A stretch of DNA of 64,000 nt from Cephalopachus bancanus. Lineage: Eukaryota; Chordata; Mammalia; Primates; Tarsiidae. The stretch spans positions 1,240,001 to 1,304,000 of the forward strand of contig JAPVLO010000162.1 of assembly GCA_027257055.1 (NCBI GenBank). Direction: 5' to 3'. The notes beneath the pieces were generated by a model. The model saw only the letters and a list, made by a program, of their open reading frames with translations. It was not told the origin of the DNA and made no database searches. The translations under genes were made by a program, and so were the position numbers. Shown in pieces: positions 13,055 through 22,010 of this stretch (its first letter is position 1; every line of letters starts with the position of its first letter).

Positions 13055-13205
13055 CCAACAATATTATGAAATAAGTAGTTATTAATCCCACTTTACACAT
13101 AAACAGTCTGAAGCTTAAACAACTAACTTATGTATATACAGTATGTAAAAGGCAGAACTGGGATTTAAACCCAGGTTTGTCTGACTTCAGACCCACTAAT
13201 GTGCT
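13055..13205 (-). repeat. MIR (reverse)
   Basis: Reverse MIR core: CCCACTTTACACATAAACAG, then GGCAGAACTGGGATTTAAAC, CCAGGTTTGTCTGACTTCAG and finally a CTATAATG end. Boundaries are approximate. Confidence 0.8.
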
Positions 13206-13904
13206 ATAATGTCCACTAACAAACACACACACTCACACACATGTGCGCGCATGCTCTGATTAACACATTTTGTAGATGTCAGTTTAGGGGAAAAAAATGT
13301 TTGGGCTCCCCTCAAAAAAAAAGGGTAAATCTGAATACACACTGTATTTTTGTGAAGAGGCAAACTGTAATTGAAGGTGTGGAATAATGATGACATTTAT
13401 GTTTGAGGCTCTTGAAAAACCATTCTGTTCCTAATGCAGTTCTACATCTATACCTGCTGGCTCTGATATGGAGGTCCCCTTTCACCTCCCAATGAACATG
13501 AACTCAACACTTCTGACCTAGTTACGGTTGAGCCAAATTTTGTGGCAATGCCATAAGGCACTTTTAGTATTGTTGTAAATGCTGAAATATTCCAGATATT
13601 GGGGATAAAATCTAGAGAAAATCACATAAAGAGAAAATTATTAAAAAAAAAAAAAGGAATCGGAAAGAAAGAAAGAGGCAGCAGATTTCTCCTGGAAGAG
13701 TATGTCTTATCAAGCCTGCCCCCCTTCCCCTGGCTCCTGTGAGGTTTCCTGAATGGGAGATCCTCTTCCTCCCTGGTGGGAAGACCCAAATGGCCATATA
13801 GTTCAGGCTTGGCTCCTCGACCTCCCACAGGCACAGGTGTGTGTAGGAGTTACCTGCTGGTTGGTTGATGTACCCTCCTTTCCCCTTCCTCTTAAATGGC
13901 ACCT
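13206..13904. other. Intronic, no gene; short CA-rich patch
   Basis: A short (CA)/(TG) alternating patch lies at about 13218-13252. The remainder is unique. The pyrimidine- and purine-rich sequence around 13640-13740 creates chance open frames only. Confidence 0.5.
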
Positions 13905-13966
13905 CATGTCACTAGCATGGTTTAGAGCCCAGGCTCTGGTAAGAGATTGAAACCTGGAATTATTAC

Positions 13967-14144
13967 TGTAGTGGGCTGAATGAGCCCCTGAAAGACAGGT
14001 AGTCCTTAAGCTCAAAATTTGGTGACTGTTACCCTATTTGGAAAAAGTGTCCTTTGTAATTAAAGATCTTGAGATAAGTAATCATCTTGGGTTATCCAGG
14101 TGAGCCCTGAATCTAAGGACAAGTATCCTTAAAAGTCAAGAGGG

Positions 14145-14203
<59 letters not shown>

Positions 14204-14480
14204 AGAGCGAGAGAGGTAGACAGAAGTGGAGGAGGCAATAAGACCATGGAACAGAGATTGAAAAGATAAGCTATCAATCAAGGAATGCTGACAGCCACCA
14301 GAAGCTGGAAGCGGGAAGCGGGAAGAGGCAAGGAATGGTTCTCCCCTGGGGCCTTTGGAGCAAGTGCAGCTTTGCTAGATTTTGAACTTTTATTCTCCAG
14401 AACTGTGAGGAAATAAATTTCTCTGTTTTAAATCACCAACTCTGTGATGATTTGTTATGGCAGCCTGAAGAAACAAATTC
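13967..14480 (+). repeat. MLT1-like LTR of the ERVL-MaLR class
   Basis: An old, non-coding solo LTR. Recognisable blocks are GGGCTGAATGAGCCCC, CCCTATTTGGAAAAAG, CTCCAGAACTGTGAGGAAAT, AAATTTCTCTGTTTTAAATC and the TTTGTTATGGCAGCC end. A (GA)n expansion has grown inside it. It has no gag or pol sequence and no coding capacity. It is inserted into a MIR. Confidence 0.82.
14148..14214 (+). repeat. (GA)n microsatellite
   Basis: About 67 bp of nearly pure GA repeats, with a GCGCGAGAGCGAGAG variant at the end. It lies inside the MLT1-like LTR where the LTR consensus has a short GAGA-rich part. Confidence 0.97.
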
Positions 14481-14590
14481 ACTCATTAGTTAGTACTGTG
14501 ATCCCAAGAATCTTAACTTTATCTGCAAAATGGGAAAATCTAACCATACCCACCGCAGAGCTATTGTCAGGATTTAAGTATGCGTGAGTT

Positions 14591-14862
14591 GGCTGGGTGC
14601 AGTGGCTCACGCCTGTAATCCCAGCACTTTGAGAGGAGGCGAGACGATTGCTTGAGCTCAGGGGTTTGTGATGAGAGCTCGTCTCTACAACAAATAAAAA
14701 AATTAGCCAGGCATGGTGGTACATGCCTGTAGTTCCAGCAACCCAGGAGACTGAGGTGGATGGATCACCTGAGCCCAGCAGGTTGAGGATGTGGTAGCCA
14801 TGAGCATGCCACTGCCCTCCAGTCTGGTCAACAGACTGAGACAGAGACTTAAAAAAAAAAAA
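14591..14862 (+). repeat. Alu, AluJ-like
   Basis: A forward Alu starting GGCTGGGTGCAGTGGCTCAC and ending in an A run at about 14851-14862. It sits in the 3' part of the interrupted MIR. Confidence 0.92.
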
Positions 14863-14965
14863 GAAGTATAACTTAACACGATGTTAAATACCTATCAACA
14901 CTGCAGTAAATGTTGCTATTAAAATCATTATTATTACTGCTTTACACAGGCAATTAAAGAGGAAC

Positions 14966-15980
14966 CCCAAGGGCCTGGAAGAAGCCAGTGCAGCTGCAGA
15001 GATGCGTTGTCAAGGTTCCTGGCTAGACCTCTCTGGTCTATTTGAACATGGAGGTGGCTAGAACAGGGACCAAGCTATTCCAAAAGAGGAGGCTGTGAAG
15101 TAGTTGGAAGCTTTTCCCATCACCCAACCCTGGTAGCCCACAAAGCAGTTGTAGGCCCTGGAAACTAGCCTCCGAGGAGAGGAGCAGCCCTTTCCATTCT
15201 CTATCTCCTTGCCATTTGTATTAGCACCTTCTCTTCTTAGCCAAGTTTTTACTCTTGATGGCACCTGCAGGGAGTGCTTTTTTGTCTACTCCCTTTTGAC
15301 TTCCTTAAAGAGCTGAATCCTTGGGGGAAAAGAACATGGATTGTGAGCCCACTCAGAAGAGTGGGTAACTCTAGAACAGCTGTCTTGCCCTGAATCATCG
15401 GGCTCGAAGAATAAAATCCATTCCCTTTAGGACTGTGGGTAGTAACGGCACAGCCAGCCTCACTATGGAATCATAGGCAAGAAAAAGAACTTTCCTTTTG
15501 CAATTCTGACTATCAAACAGAAGAGCCATGGCTAGTTGAAACCGGAAGTGAGTGAGACGCATGCATGCACACAGTGTTCATTGTCTTGGGAAGGAAAGTG
15601 ACTATTTCCATGTAGATAATTTCTTTTTGTCCCTAATTCACCAATCAACTGATTTTGTTCCTTGTCTTTGTGGAGAACAATGTCCATGCTACTTTTTTCC
15701 ATTGGTTTCTGAAATTCTTTGTTTTTTTGTCTTTGCTCTTGTTTTGTTCCTGCCACTGATAGACTTATCTTAAAGGGGCTCAAAAGCCTATTGTAGGCAA
15801 AATGGTGCCCTGCTGAAAACTGCTCACTCCCAAAACACCCCATGAGCCATCATGGACATCTAGTGGCTGCTCAGGATAATGCCTCAGGGATGCACATCAG
15901 GTTGGGGAGGGGTCTAGCCCTCAGCTTTACCAGGAACCCAATTACCTTGGCTGGGCGGGACAGTTCTGGGTTCTCTAGAT
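14966..15980. other. Intronic, no gene seen
   Basis: Unique sequence without recognisable genes. The 8-bp motif CTCTAGAT at 15973-15980 is the left target-site copy of the following hAT element. Confidence 0.55.
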
Positions 15981-16660
15981 CAGCAGTCCCCAACCTTTCT
16001 GGCATCAGGGACCAGTTTTGTTGAGAATACTTTTTCCATAGACTGGTGAGGGGTATGGTTTCAGGATGAATCAAGTGCATAACATTTATTGTACATTTTA
16101 TCCCTATTATTGTTACACTGTAATATATAATGAAATAATTATACAACTCACCATTAAAAAAAAAGAGGTGTGGACAAGAAGTGGTAAATAAAATAATGGG
16201 CGGGCCACTCACACACTGAAATAAGTGTCAGATTCTGACTTAAGGTCTGCCACCAGATTCAGCTGTATAATTAAAGTACATCAACTCACTTGTCACTCAC
16301 TGACTGGGGTTTGATATGAGTCTGTAAGCAATTGATTTGTTATGGTTTCCATGCAGTCCAATCTTACTGCTAGTGTTAATTTGTATTTGCAGCCGCTCCC
16401 CAGCACTAGCATCACTGCTTCAGCTACACCTCAGATCACCATGCATTACATTCTCATAAGGAGAGTGCAACCTAGAGCCCTTGCATGCACCATTCACAAC
16501 AGAGTTCAAACTGCTATGAGAATCTAGTGCCACCACTGACCTAACGGAAGGGGGAACTCAGGCGGTAATGTGAGTGATGGGGAGCGGCTGTAAATACAGA
16601 TGAAGCTCCGTTGACTCTAATGCTTGGCTGCTGTTGTGGCCCCTGGGTTGGGGACCCCTG
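15981..16660. mobile_element. Non-autonomous hAT-Charlie DNA transposon (MER1-like)
   Basis: A complete element of 680 bp. The left end CAGCAGTCCCCAACC and right end GTTGGGGACCCCTG form terminal inverted repeats. Perfect 8-bp duplications CTCTAGAT lie at 15973-15980 and 16661-16668, the target size of hAT elements. Inside are the ATAATGAAATAATTATACAA block and an inverted pair around ATTCTCATAAGG and CTATGAGAATCTAG, typical of the MER1 group of hAT-Charlie. There is no transposase reading frame. The family name is from memory; the terminal repeats and duplications are seen directly. Confidence 0.93.
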
Positions 16661-16714
16661 CTCTAGATGGGCCCTAGTTCAGTCTCCTAGATGACCATTT
16701 TTGCCACTTTCTCT

Positions 16715-16794
16715 CTCTCTCTCTCTTTTTCAAAAGCAGGATTTATTGTGGACAGAAAAGTTCCCATTGCGGAGGGGACCCGAGGGGTTGCCCC
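16715..16794 (-). mobile_element. Short 3'-end retrocopy flanked by a 13-bp duplication
   Basis: An insert of about 80 bp between two copies of TGCCACTTTCTCT (16702-16714 and 16795-16807). Read on the minus strand it ends with AATAAA (plus-strand 16742-16747), about 10-15 bases before an A run that has turned into (AG)n. This is the structure of a 5'-truncated, LINE-mobilised copy of a polyadenylated transcript. I do not recognise the source transcript. Confidence 0.75.
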
Positions 16795-16807
16795 TGCCAC
16801 TTTCTCT

Positions 16808-18547
16808 TAAGGGCCCAAAGTCTCTCAGAATGGCAGACTGGCTCATCTTTATTCCAATTCCACATAGTAGTTAGCATTTGTGGGTGCTACTGAATCCACA
16901 GAAAACAGACATTTGGAAGTATCTCCAAGCCCCAGGTTTAAATGCCAATTAGCCACATCTTGTCATCTTGACTGAGGGACTGAACTCAGAAAGAGAATAC
17001 TCTGATACTAATGTCATGTGGCTTTAGGTAAGGCACTGTGCCTCTCTGAGCTGACATTTTTACCTCTCTGAGCTACAAATTACTGTAAAATGAGAGATTA
17101 AATCCAAATAACCTCCAAGGTCCTTTTTAGTTTAACATTCTGTGATCTATGAGTCCTTTTAGTAGGTGGGAAAACTGATCTGTTCTGCTCTGGCACCGTG
17201 GATCTCCAGACTAAACTAAAGGAAGCATTCTCTCTCAGTTCAACTTTGTGGCCCATTTCCAAAATTTGGCTACAATCCCTAAGGATCAGCTTTCTTCACA
17301 GAGCTGCATATCTGAGAAGGGGCAGGAATCATGAACTAAGAGAGTGGCAAGAAACTTTGTAACACATTTCCTGGATTATATCAATAAAGACACCAAGGTT
17401 TAGAGCTATTTTAAGATTTGTCACATGTCTAATCAGTGGCAGAAAGGGGACTGGAGCTCAGGTATCCCAATCTTAGTGGAGGGCCCATTCTAATATAATA
17501 CCAAGTTGCTGACACAGGCCTTGCCCAATCACTGTTGGCCTCTCAGCTCACACTGGCTTATCAGAGCGGTCTCCCTGTGTGAAACTCCAAGTGAAAACAT
17601 CTTCAGTCCTGTGTATCTGTCTGCCTTCTCTTCTCATGGGTTTAAGTGGCCTTCTTCCCTTCTTACTCTTTGGTGGCACCATTCCAAGGAAGCAGTCAGA
17701 ACCAGGGGCTGAGGAGCAACAGTCCATGGCTAGAAGGTACTTGGGTTAAAGGATGAGAGGCTGCAGCCCTGCTCTCATTTCAGAAAGGCTGTGCACTACA
17801 ATGGCCCCACAGGCTCCTGAGGTCCAGTTTGTAGGTTCAGTGGTGCCTTCCTCACCCAGTTGGCCTACAGAGAGCAAAGCAGCCCTATGTAGAGCTTTAT
17901 GGAGCTTGGGCACATTCACCTTCATCAGCAGCAGTCACACACATCTACTGGGAAACAACCTCCTTACTAGGCACTGGTCTGAGTCAAGTCAGCCCACCCT
18001 TCCATATACCTTCAAAGCACAGAGGCAACAGCTTTCATGTGCTGAGTCTGCCTACAAGGGCAAGAAACCAGCCCAGGCAGAGTCCCTCTTTTGCCCGAGG
18101 AGGGAGGGACAGCCATACTCTGGTGGGCCACCGACTCTGGCCAGGGACCTTCTCCGGCACTAGACCACTCTGCTAGGTTGGTGACAGCTGTAGTGAGGAG
18201 CAGAACCTTTCACCAGAGTTTCTGATTGTCATCCACAAATCTCCTCCAGCCTGGGTTCACACTTCCTGGGTTGACAAGTTGGTAGTGTTCTGCTTGAAGC
18301 TAAGGATATGCAGTGGGGCTTTAATCAGGGACATAAAGAGGGAACTAAACCCCAGTACCAGGGTTTGACTCTCCTTCATTTTTCTCTCACTCTTCTTCTT
18401 GACGAAACATTGTGAGTGAAAGAAATTTATTTTCTCAACCAGCCTTCCACTTTTCATCCTATTTCTCTCATCCACCCTTCACTGAGCTCCCCCCCACCTC
18501 CACCATGTACTCTGTGGAGTAGACAGTGAATGTCTTGTTAGTGATTA
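16808..18547. other. Intronic, with two MIR fragments
   Basis: MIR-like pieces lie at about 16995-17150 (forward; GGCTTTAGGTAAGGCACTGTG, then GTAAAATGAGAGATTAAATCC) and about 17340-17490 (reverse; CACATGTCTAATCAGTGGCAG). No gene. A 136-codon open frame at 17753-18163 has no recognisable homology. Confidence 0.6.
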
Positions 18548-18740
18548 AAATACTGGACTCAGGGGCTTGAGACTGGGTGGAAACACTGGCTCTGTCACTT
18601 TCCAGGTGTATGACCTTGAGCAAGTTATTTGCCTGCCTGAGCTAAGTGCCTTCATCTGTAAAATGGAGTCAAGTGTGGTAATTACTTCACTGGGTAAATG
18701 AAGATTAAATAAGAGGAGATACATGTTCTTGGTATGGTGG
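18548..18740 (+). repeat. MIR
   Basis: A forward MIR with CTGGCTCTGTCACTTTCCAG, TGACCTTGAGCAAGTTATTTG and CATCTGTAAAATGGAGTC, followed by the AAGATTAAATAAGAGGAGAT part. Confidence 0.88.
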
Positions 18741-19559
18741 GCAGCACACGGCAGAGAAACATCCCAACAAACGACTGTGGAAGTGGATAAATGAAACCTG
18801 AGCTCTCATCCTCCTGGGAGAATACTTTGGGGTAATCACTTCCATACCCAAGTTCCGTGACATCTGAGTGTGCCAGGGTTCAAAAACACTACCGTTTATA
18901 GAGACCCTAGGCAACATGTTTGCCCATATAAAATGGATAACGGGATTGCTGGGAATTATTAACAGTGGGACACACAGACTAAAGGGTCGATACATATAAA
19001 CCACTAAGGTTATCATTTGACTATAAACGCAAATAGAAAGGTCTTAGTAAAGAATCGAGAACCCCGCTTGCCTACAATGGAGCTGTTTCCTTCAGGAATT
19101 CCATGACACATTTAAGGAGGTTCAGGTTACTGGGCAACAGACAATACCGGGATATGGGTGTGGTAGAATCCACACAGCTGAGAAATCCAGGACCTCCTCG
19201 TTCTTAAGCAACGGCCCACGTGCAGGTGATGGTGGCTTCACAAGCGAGCTTGCCAGAAATCACACGGGGAGAGGGGTGGGGACAGCCCTTGAAGGCAAGG
19301 GATATATTAAACCGTGTCGTATTCTACTGGACCTGCTTTCAGAGCTTAGCCACAGACCGCCCCACCCCCAGTGGGCAGAGGAGGGACAGTCCTTTTCGGG
19401 GGATGGGAGAGGCTGACCCAGCCCTGTGCGCCTACACTCGTCTGTGAAATGCCGCAGGGTCTTTTCTCGCCACAAACGGGCAAGAACTCCCTTCCCAGCA
19501 AACCGTCCCTCAGCTTGCTGCATTCTTCTGGGGAGTCCCGTAAGAGGGGCTGGGAGGCT
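18741..19559. other. Intronic, upstream of the LRRC4 CpG island
   Basis: Sequence of rising GC content leading into the island. I see no gene or repeat. Distal promoter elements could lie here, but nothing specific can be supported. Confidence 0.5.
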
Positions 19560-21420
19560 CACGTGGTGGAAGGCGTAACCGCTCCGCCGACTCCCCGGGC
19601 GCAGGGGAGAGGCGCAGGGCGATACCGGGCTGCGGAGAGCGCGGGGGCGCGGGGGCACGGCGGCAGCGCCCGGATGAGCGGGCTGTGCCGCGAGCTCTGG
19701 GGCGCGCCTCCCTCCTTCCAGCCGGCCTCCGCACTGTCCCGGGCTGTCATTCCCCTGCTCCCCGCACTTGGTCTTTCCTGCCACTGCTTCCCGCCCCCGC
19801 AACCCTCATTAAGAAAACTATCCTTCAAAGCCCCAGTTCGAGCCGGGAGGGGCGAGGAGGCGCGCCAGGGAGGGGCGGGCAGCGCGGCGGCGGAGCCCAG
19901 GCCCTCAGCGCTCCGGCTCCCCCCGGCCGCCCGCCTCGAGACCCCGCCATGCAGCTCCCAACTCCGAGCGCGAGCGGGCCCGGGCCCCGCCAGCGCCCGG
20001 CGGGGGGGAGCGTGACACGGGCTGCGCGGGAGGCCGGTCCCCCGCAGCAGCCCCGCCGCGCGCCGTCGAGCCTCCGGCTCCCCGGCGCCTGAGCCCAGCT
20101 CCCCGGGCCGGGCCGCGGGCGGGGGCGGCGCGGTGTCCCTGCTGCAGCCCCGCGCCCGCCCCAGCCTATCAGCGGCCACCCCGCGGCTCGCTCCGAGCGG
20201 ACCAAAATAGCTGCGAGCGCCGCGACTCGCGCGCGGCCCTTCACTTGACGCTCACTTGGGTCCTCGCCGCTCGCCACGGCCCCGCTGCCCTCGTCTGGGG
20301 GGCGGGCGGCGGCGGCGCGGGGCTGCGCGGCGTTAACCCCTCGAGGGCAGGCGCGGAGGGGGAGCGGGCGCACTCGGGAGCACTGCATCACGCTAATCTT
20401 CGCCCAGAACAGTATGCGTCAGCAGTACATTCACGTTCCCACTGAAGGACAAAAGGATGCGAGAGCAGTCTGCGTGGCTGCTGCCTGCACCACCGCGAGC
20501 CCGGCGCGAGGAGGAGACGGTGGGCGCCGCGCGCAGGGGGCCCGCAGCTGCCGCCGCCGCCGCCGCTAGCCCGCGGGGACCATGTTCCCGGGCTCCAGAG
20601 CGTCGCCCGCAGCCGCGACCCCCGCTGCTCACGCCGCTGCAGCAGAGCGCGGCCAGCGCGGCCACTGAGGGCGCCGGGCGCCGGAGCCGCCAACTCGCTC
20701 CCTCCGCACACAGCCGGGGCCGGCGGCGCGCCGGGGGCCGGGCAGTGGCGGGTGGCGACCGGCGGCTGCGCGCCGCCGGGGGCTGCGGCCGCCGCCACCG
20801 GACCCGCGCCCGCCCCCGGACTCCCTGAAGGGGCCTGCGGTGCGGGCGCGACCGCGGACGCGCGCGCTCTCCGCCGGCGGAGCCGGTCCCGGCGCAGCCG
20901 CGCGCCGCTGCCCCTCGGGGCTGGAGGGATCGCCGCGCCGGCGGCCGCGGACTGGAGGACGGAGCCCAGCCTTCGCCTCGGGAAGCGGCGGGAGAGGCGA
21001 GGAGCCAGGGGGTGTGCGCCGGGGGAGGGCGAGGCGCCGCGGACACCTCTTAACTCTCGCAGCCAGCACCTCCGGCCCGGAGCGGCCGCGCCGAGAGCCA
21101 GCGCAGCCCCGAGCGAGCGCGGCCTGGGCGGCTTCGGGGCGCCCCCGCACCCCCTCCGGCGGCGGCCCGGGGCGCGGGCCGGGGGCGCCGGAGACACACT
21201 TCGGCGATGAGGCGCCTTCCCCCGCGGCGGGAGCGAGCCGGTGCCGGGGTCCAAGGACAAAGCCGGGAAGCGCCGGCGGCGCCGCTCCTCGGGAGGAGGG
21301 GGGGGCATGCACCTGCATAGCCCGCCGGGCCTCGGCTCTCCCTGGCGCGCCTCAACTCCGCGGCTTCGCCAGCTCCGGCTCCGGCTCCGGATTTACTAGA
21401 AGCCATTTTGTCTCCCCCAC
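19560..21420 (+). promoter_or_regulatory. LRRC4: CpG island promoter of LRRC4
   Basis: About 1.9 kb with very high GC content and dense CpG, in strong contrast to the AT-balanced intron around it and immediately 5' of LRRC4. It contains GC-box-like motifs (for example GGGAGGGGCGGG near 19868) and CCGCC runs. A lower-GC valley at about 20380-20460 contains TGCGTCAGCA (CRE/MARE-like). No TATA box is obvious, so a broad CpG-type promoter is expected. Long open frames on both strands here (for example 20840-21769 plus, 20388-21308 minus) are by-products of GC richness. The exact start site cannot be read from sequence. Confidence 0.85.
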
Positions 21421-21577
21421 CCCTCCCGTCCCCTCCCCTCCCCTCTGCCCTCCCCACCCCCACGACTTCCCCCTTTTGTTAATTAAAACTAAGAAGTCGG
21501 AATGGGAACGAGGTGCCCGGCTCCCGTGGAGAAAGCTTAAGGACACCACGCCAGTTCTTTCCTGCCTTCCTTCCGAG
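20460..21577 (+). other. LRRC4: LRRC4 5' UTR exon 1 (5' end uncertain)
   Basis: The 3' boundary is set by a strong donor, GAG|GTAGGT, at 21577/21578, just downstream of the CpG island. The 5' boundary is a guess placed after the CRE-like valley, because no transcript data are available. The exon is GC-rich, with CTCCGG repeats near 21375 and a C/T-rich tract at about 21411-21465, and is predicted to be untranslated leader. Confidence 0.5.
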
Positions 21578-21749
21578 GTAGGTGACGGCGAACTGGGTGG
21601 GGACGGTTGCGGTGAGGCAGAGAAAGTCGCAGCTCTCGGAGGGCTTGCCTTGGGGGACTGGTCGGCGAGGGGCCGCGTTTTAGTCTGGCAGGCTTTTTTC
21701 GGCCGATCTGCTCCGTGTCTAATCGCCCCCTCCCCTCCTCCTTCTCCAG
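21578..21749 (+). other. LRRC4: Predicted 172-bp intron in the LRRC4 5' UTR
   Basis: Donor GTAGGT at 21578. Acceptor is a long pyrimidine tract (CCCCCTCCCCTCCTCCTTCTCCAG) ending at 21749. A short leader intron just before a single large coding exon fits the known two-exon layout of LRRC4. Predicted from splice signals only. Confidence 0.65.
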
Positions 21750-21788
21750 ATGGAAAGAGGAGCTCTTAGCTCGCTTAAGCCGGGGTAG
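21750..21788 (+). promoter_or_regulatory. LRRC4: Upstream ORF 1 of LRRC4 (12 codons plus stop)
   Basis: An ATG begins at the first base of predicted exon 2 and the frame ends at TAG (21786-21788), 61 bases before the main start codon. It would allow re-initiation downstream. Its presence depends on the predicted splice acceptor being used. Confidence 0.5.
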
Positions 21789-21823
21789 GGCTGGTTCTCC
21801 TTTCCGAGCCAAAATCCCAGGCG

Positions 21824-21853
21824 ATGGTGAATTATGAACGTGCCACACCATGA
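21824..21853 (+). promoter_or_regulatory. LRRC4: Upstream ORF 2 of LRRC4, stop overlaps the main ATG
   Basis: A nine-codon ORF whose TGA stop (21851-21853) overlaps the main ATG (21850-21852) as ATGA. This geometry can couple termination to re-initiation at the LRRC4 start or lower its use. The start context is weak to moderate. Confidence 0.55.
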
Positions 21854-22010
21854 AGCTCTTGTGGCAGGTAACTGTGCACCACCACACCTGGAATGCCGTC
21901 CTGCTCCCGGTCGTCTACCTCACGGTCCAAGTGTGGATTCTGTGTGCAGCCATCGTTGCTGCCGCCTCAGCCGGGCCCCAGAACTGCCCCTCCGTCTGCT
22001 CGTGCAGTAA
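21834..22010 (+). promoter_or_regulatory. LRRC4: Overlapping upstream ORF 3 of LRRC4 (58 codons)
   Basis: An ATG at 21834 with A at -3 opens a frame that runs past the main start and stops at TAA (22008-22010), within the LRRNT region of LRRC4. Ribosomes initiating here would miss the LRRC4 ATG, so it could repress translation. The peptide has no recognised domain. Whether it is translated is unknown. Confidence 0.5.

Larger units (their letters stand above)
13905..14965 (+). repeat. MIR split by later LTR and Alu insertions
   Basis: MIR pieces appear in consensus order: GGTTTAGAGCCCAGGCTCTG before 13967, ATCTGCAAAATGGGAAAATC through GGATTTAAGTATG at about 14480-14590, and the GTAAATGTTGCTATTAAAATC end after 14863. 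The two gaps are filled by an MLT1-like LTR and an Alu. Confidence 0.72.

Noticed and set aside
13967..14480. A coding endogenous retrovirus
   Set aside because: Only LTR-like sequence of the old MaLR type is present, with no internal coding region.
20388..21769. Long open frames of 200-309 codons on both strands in the CpG island
   Set aside because: GC-rich sequence has few stop codons. The products are low-complexity Ala/Arg/Pro/Gly without domains, and the frames overlap on both strands.
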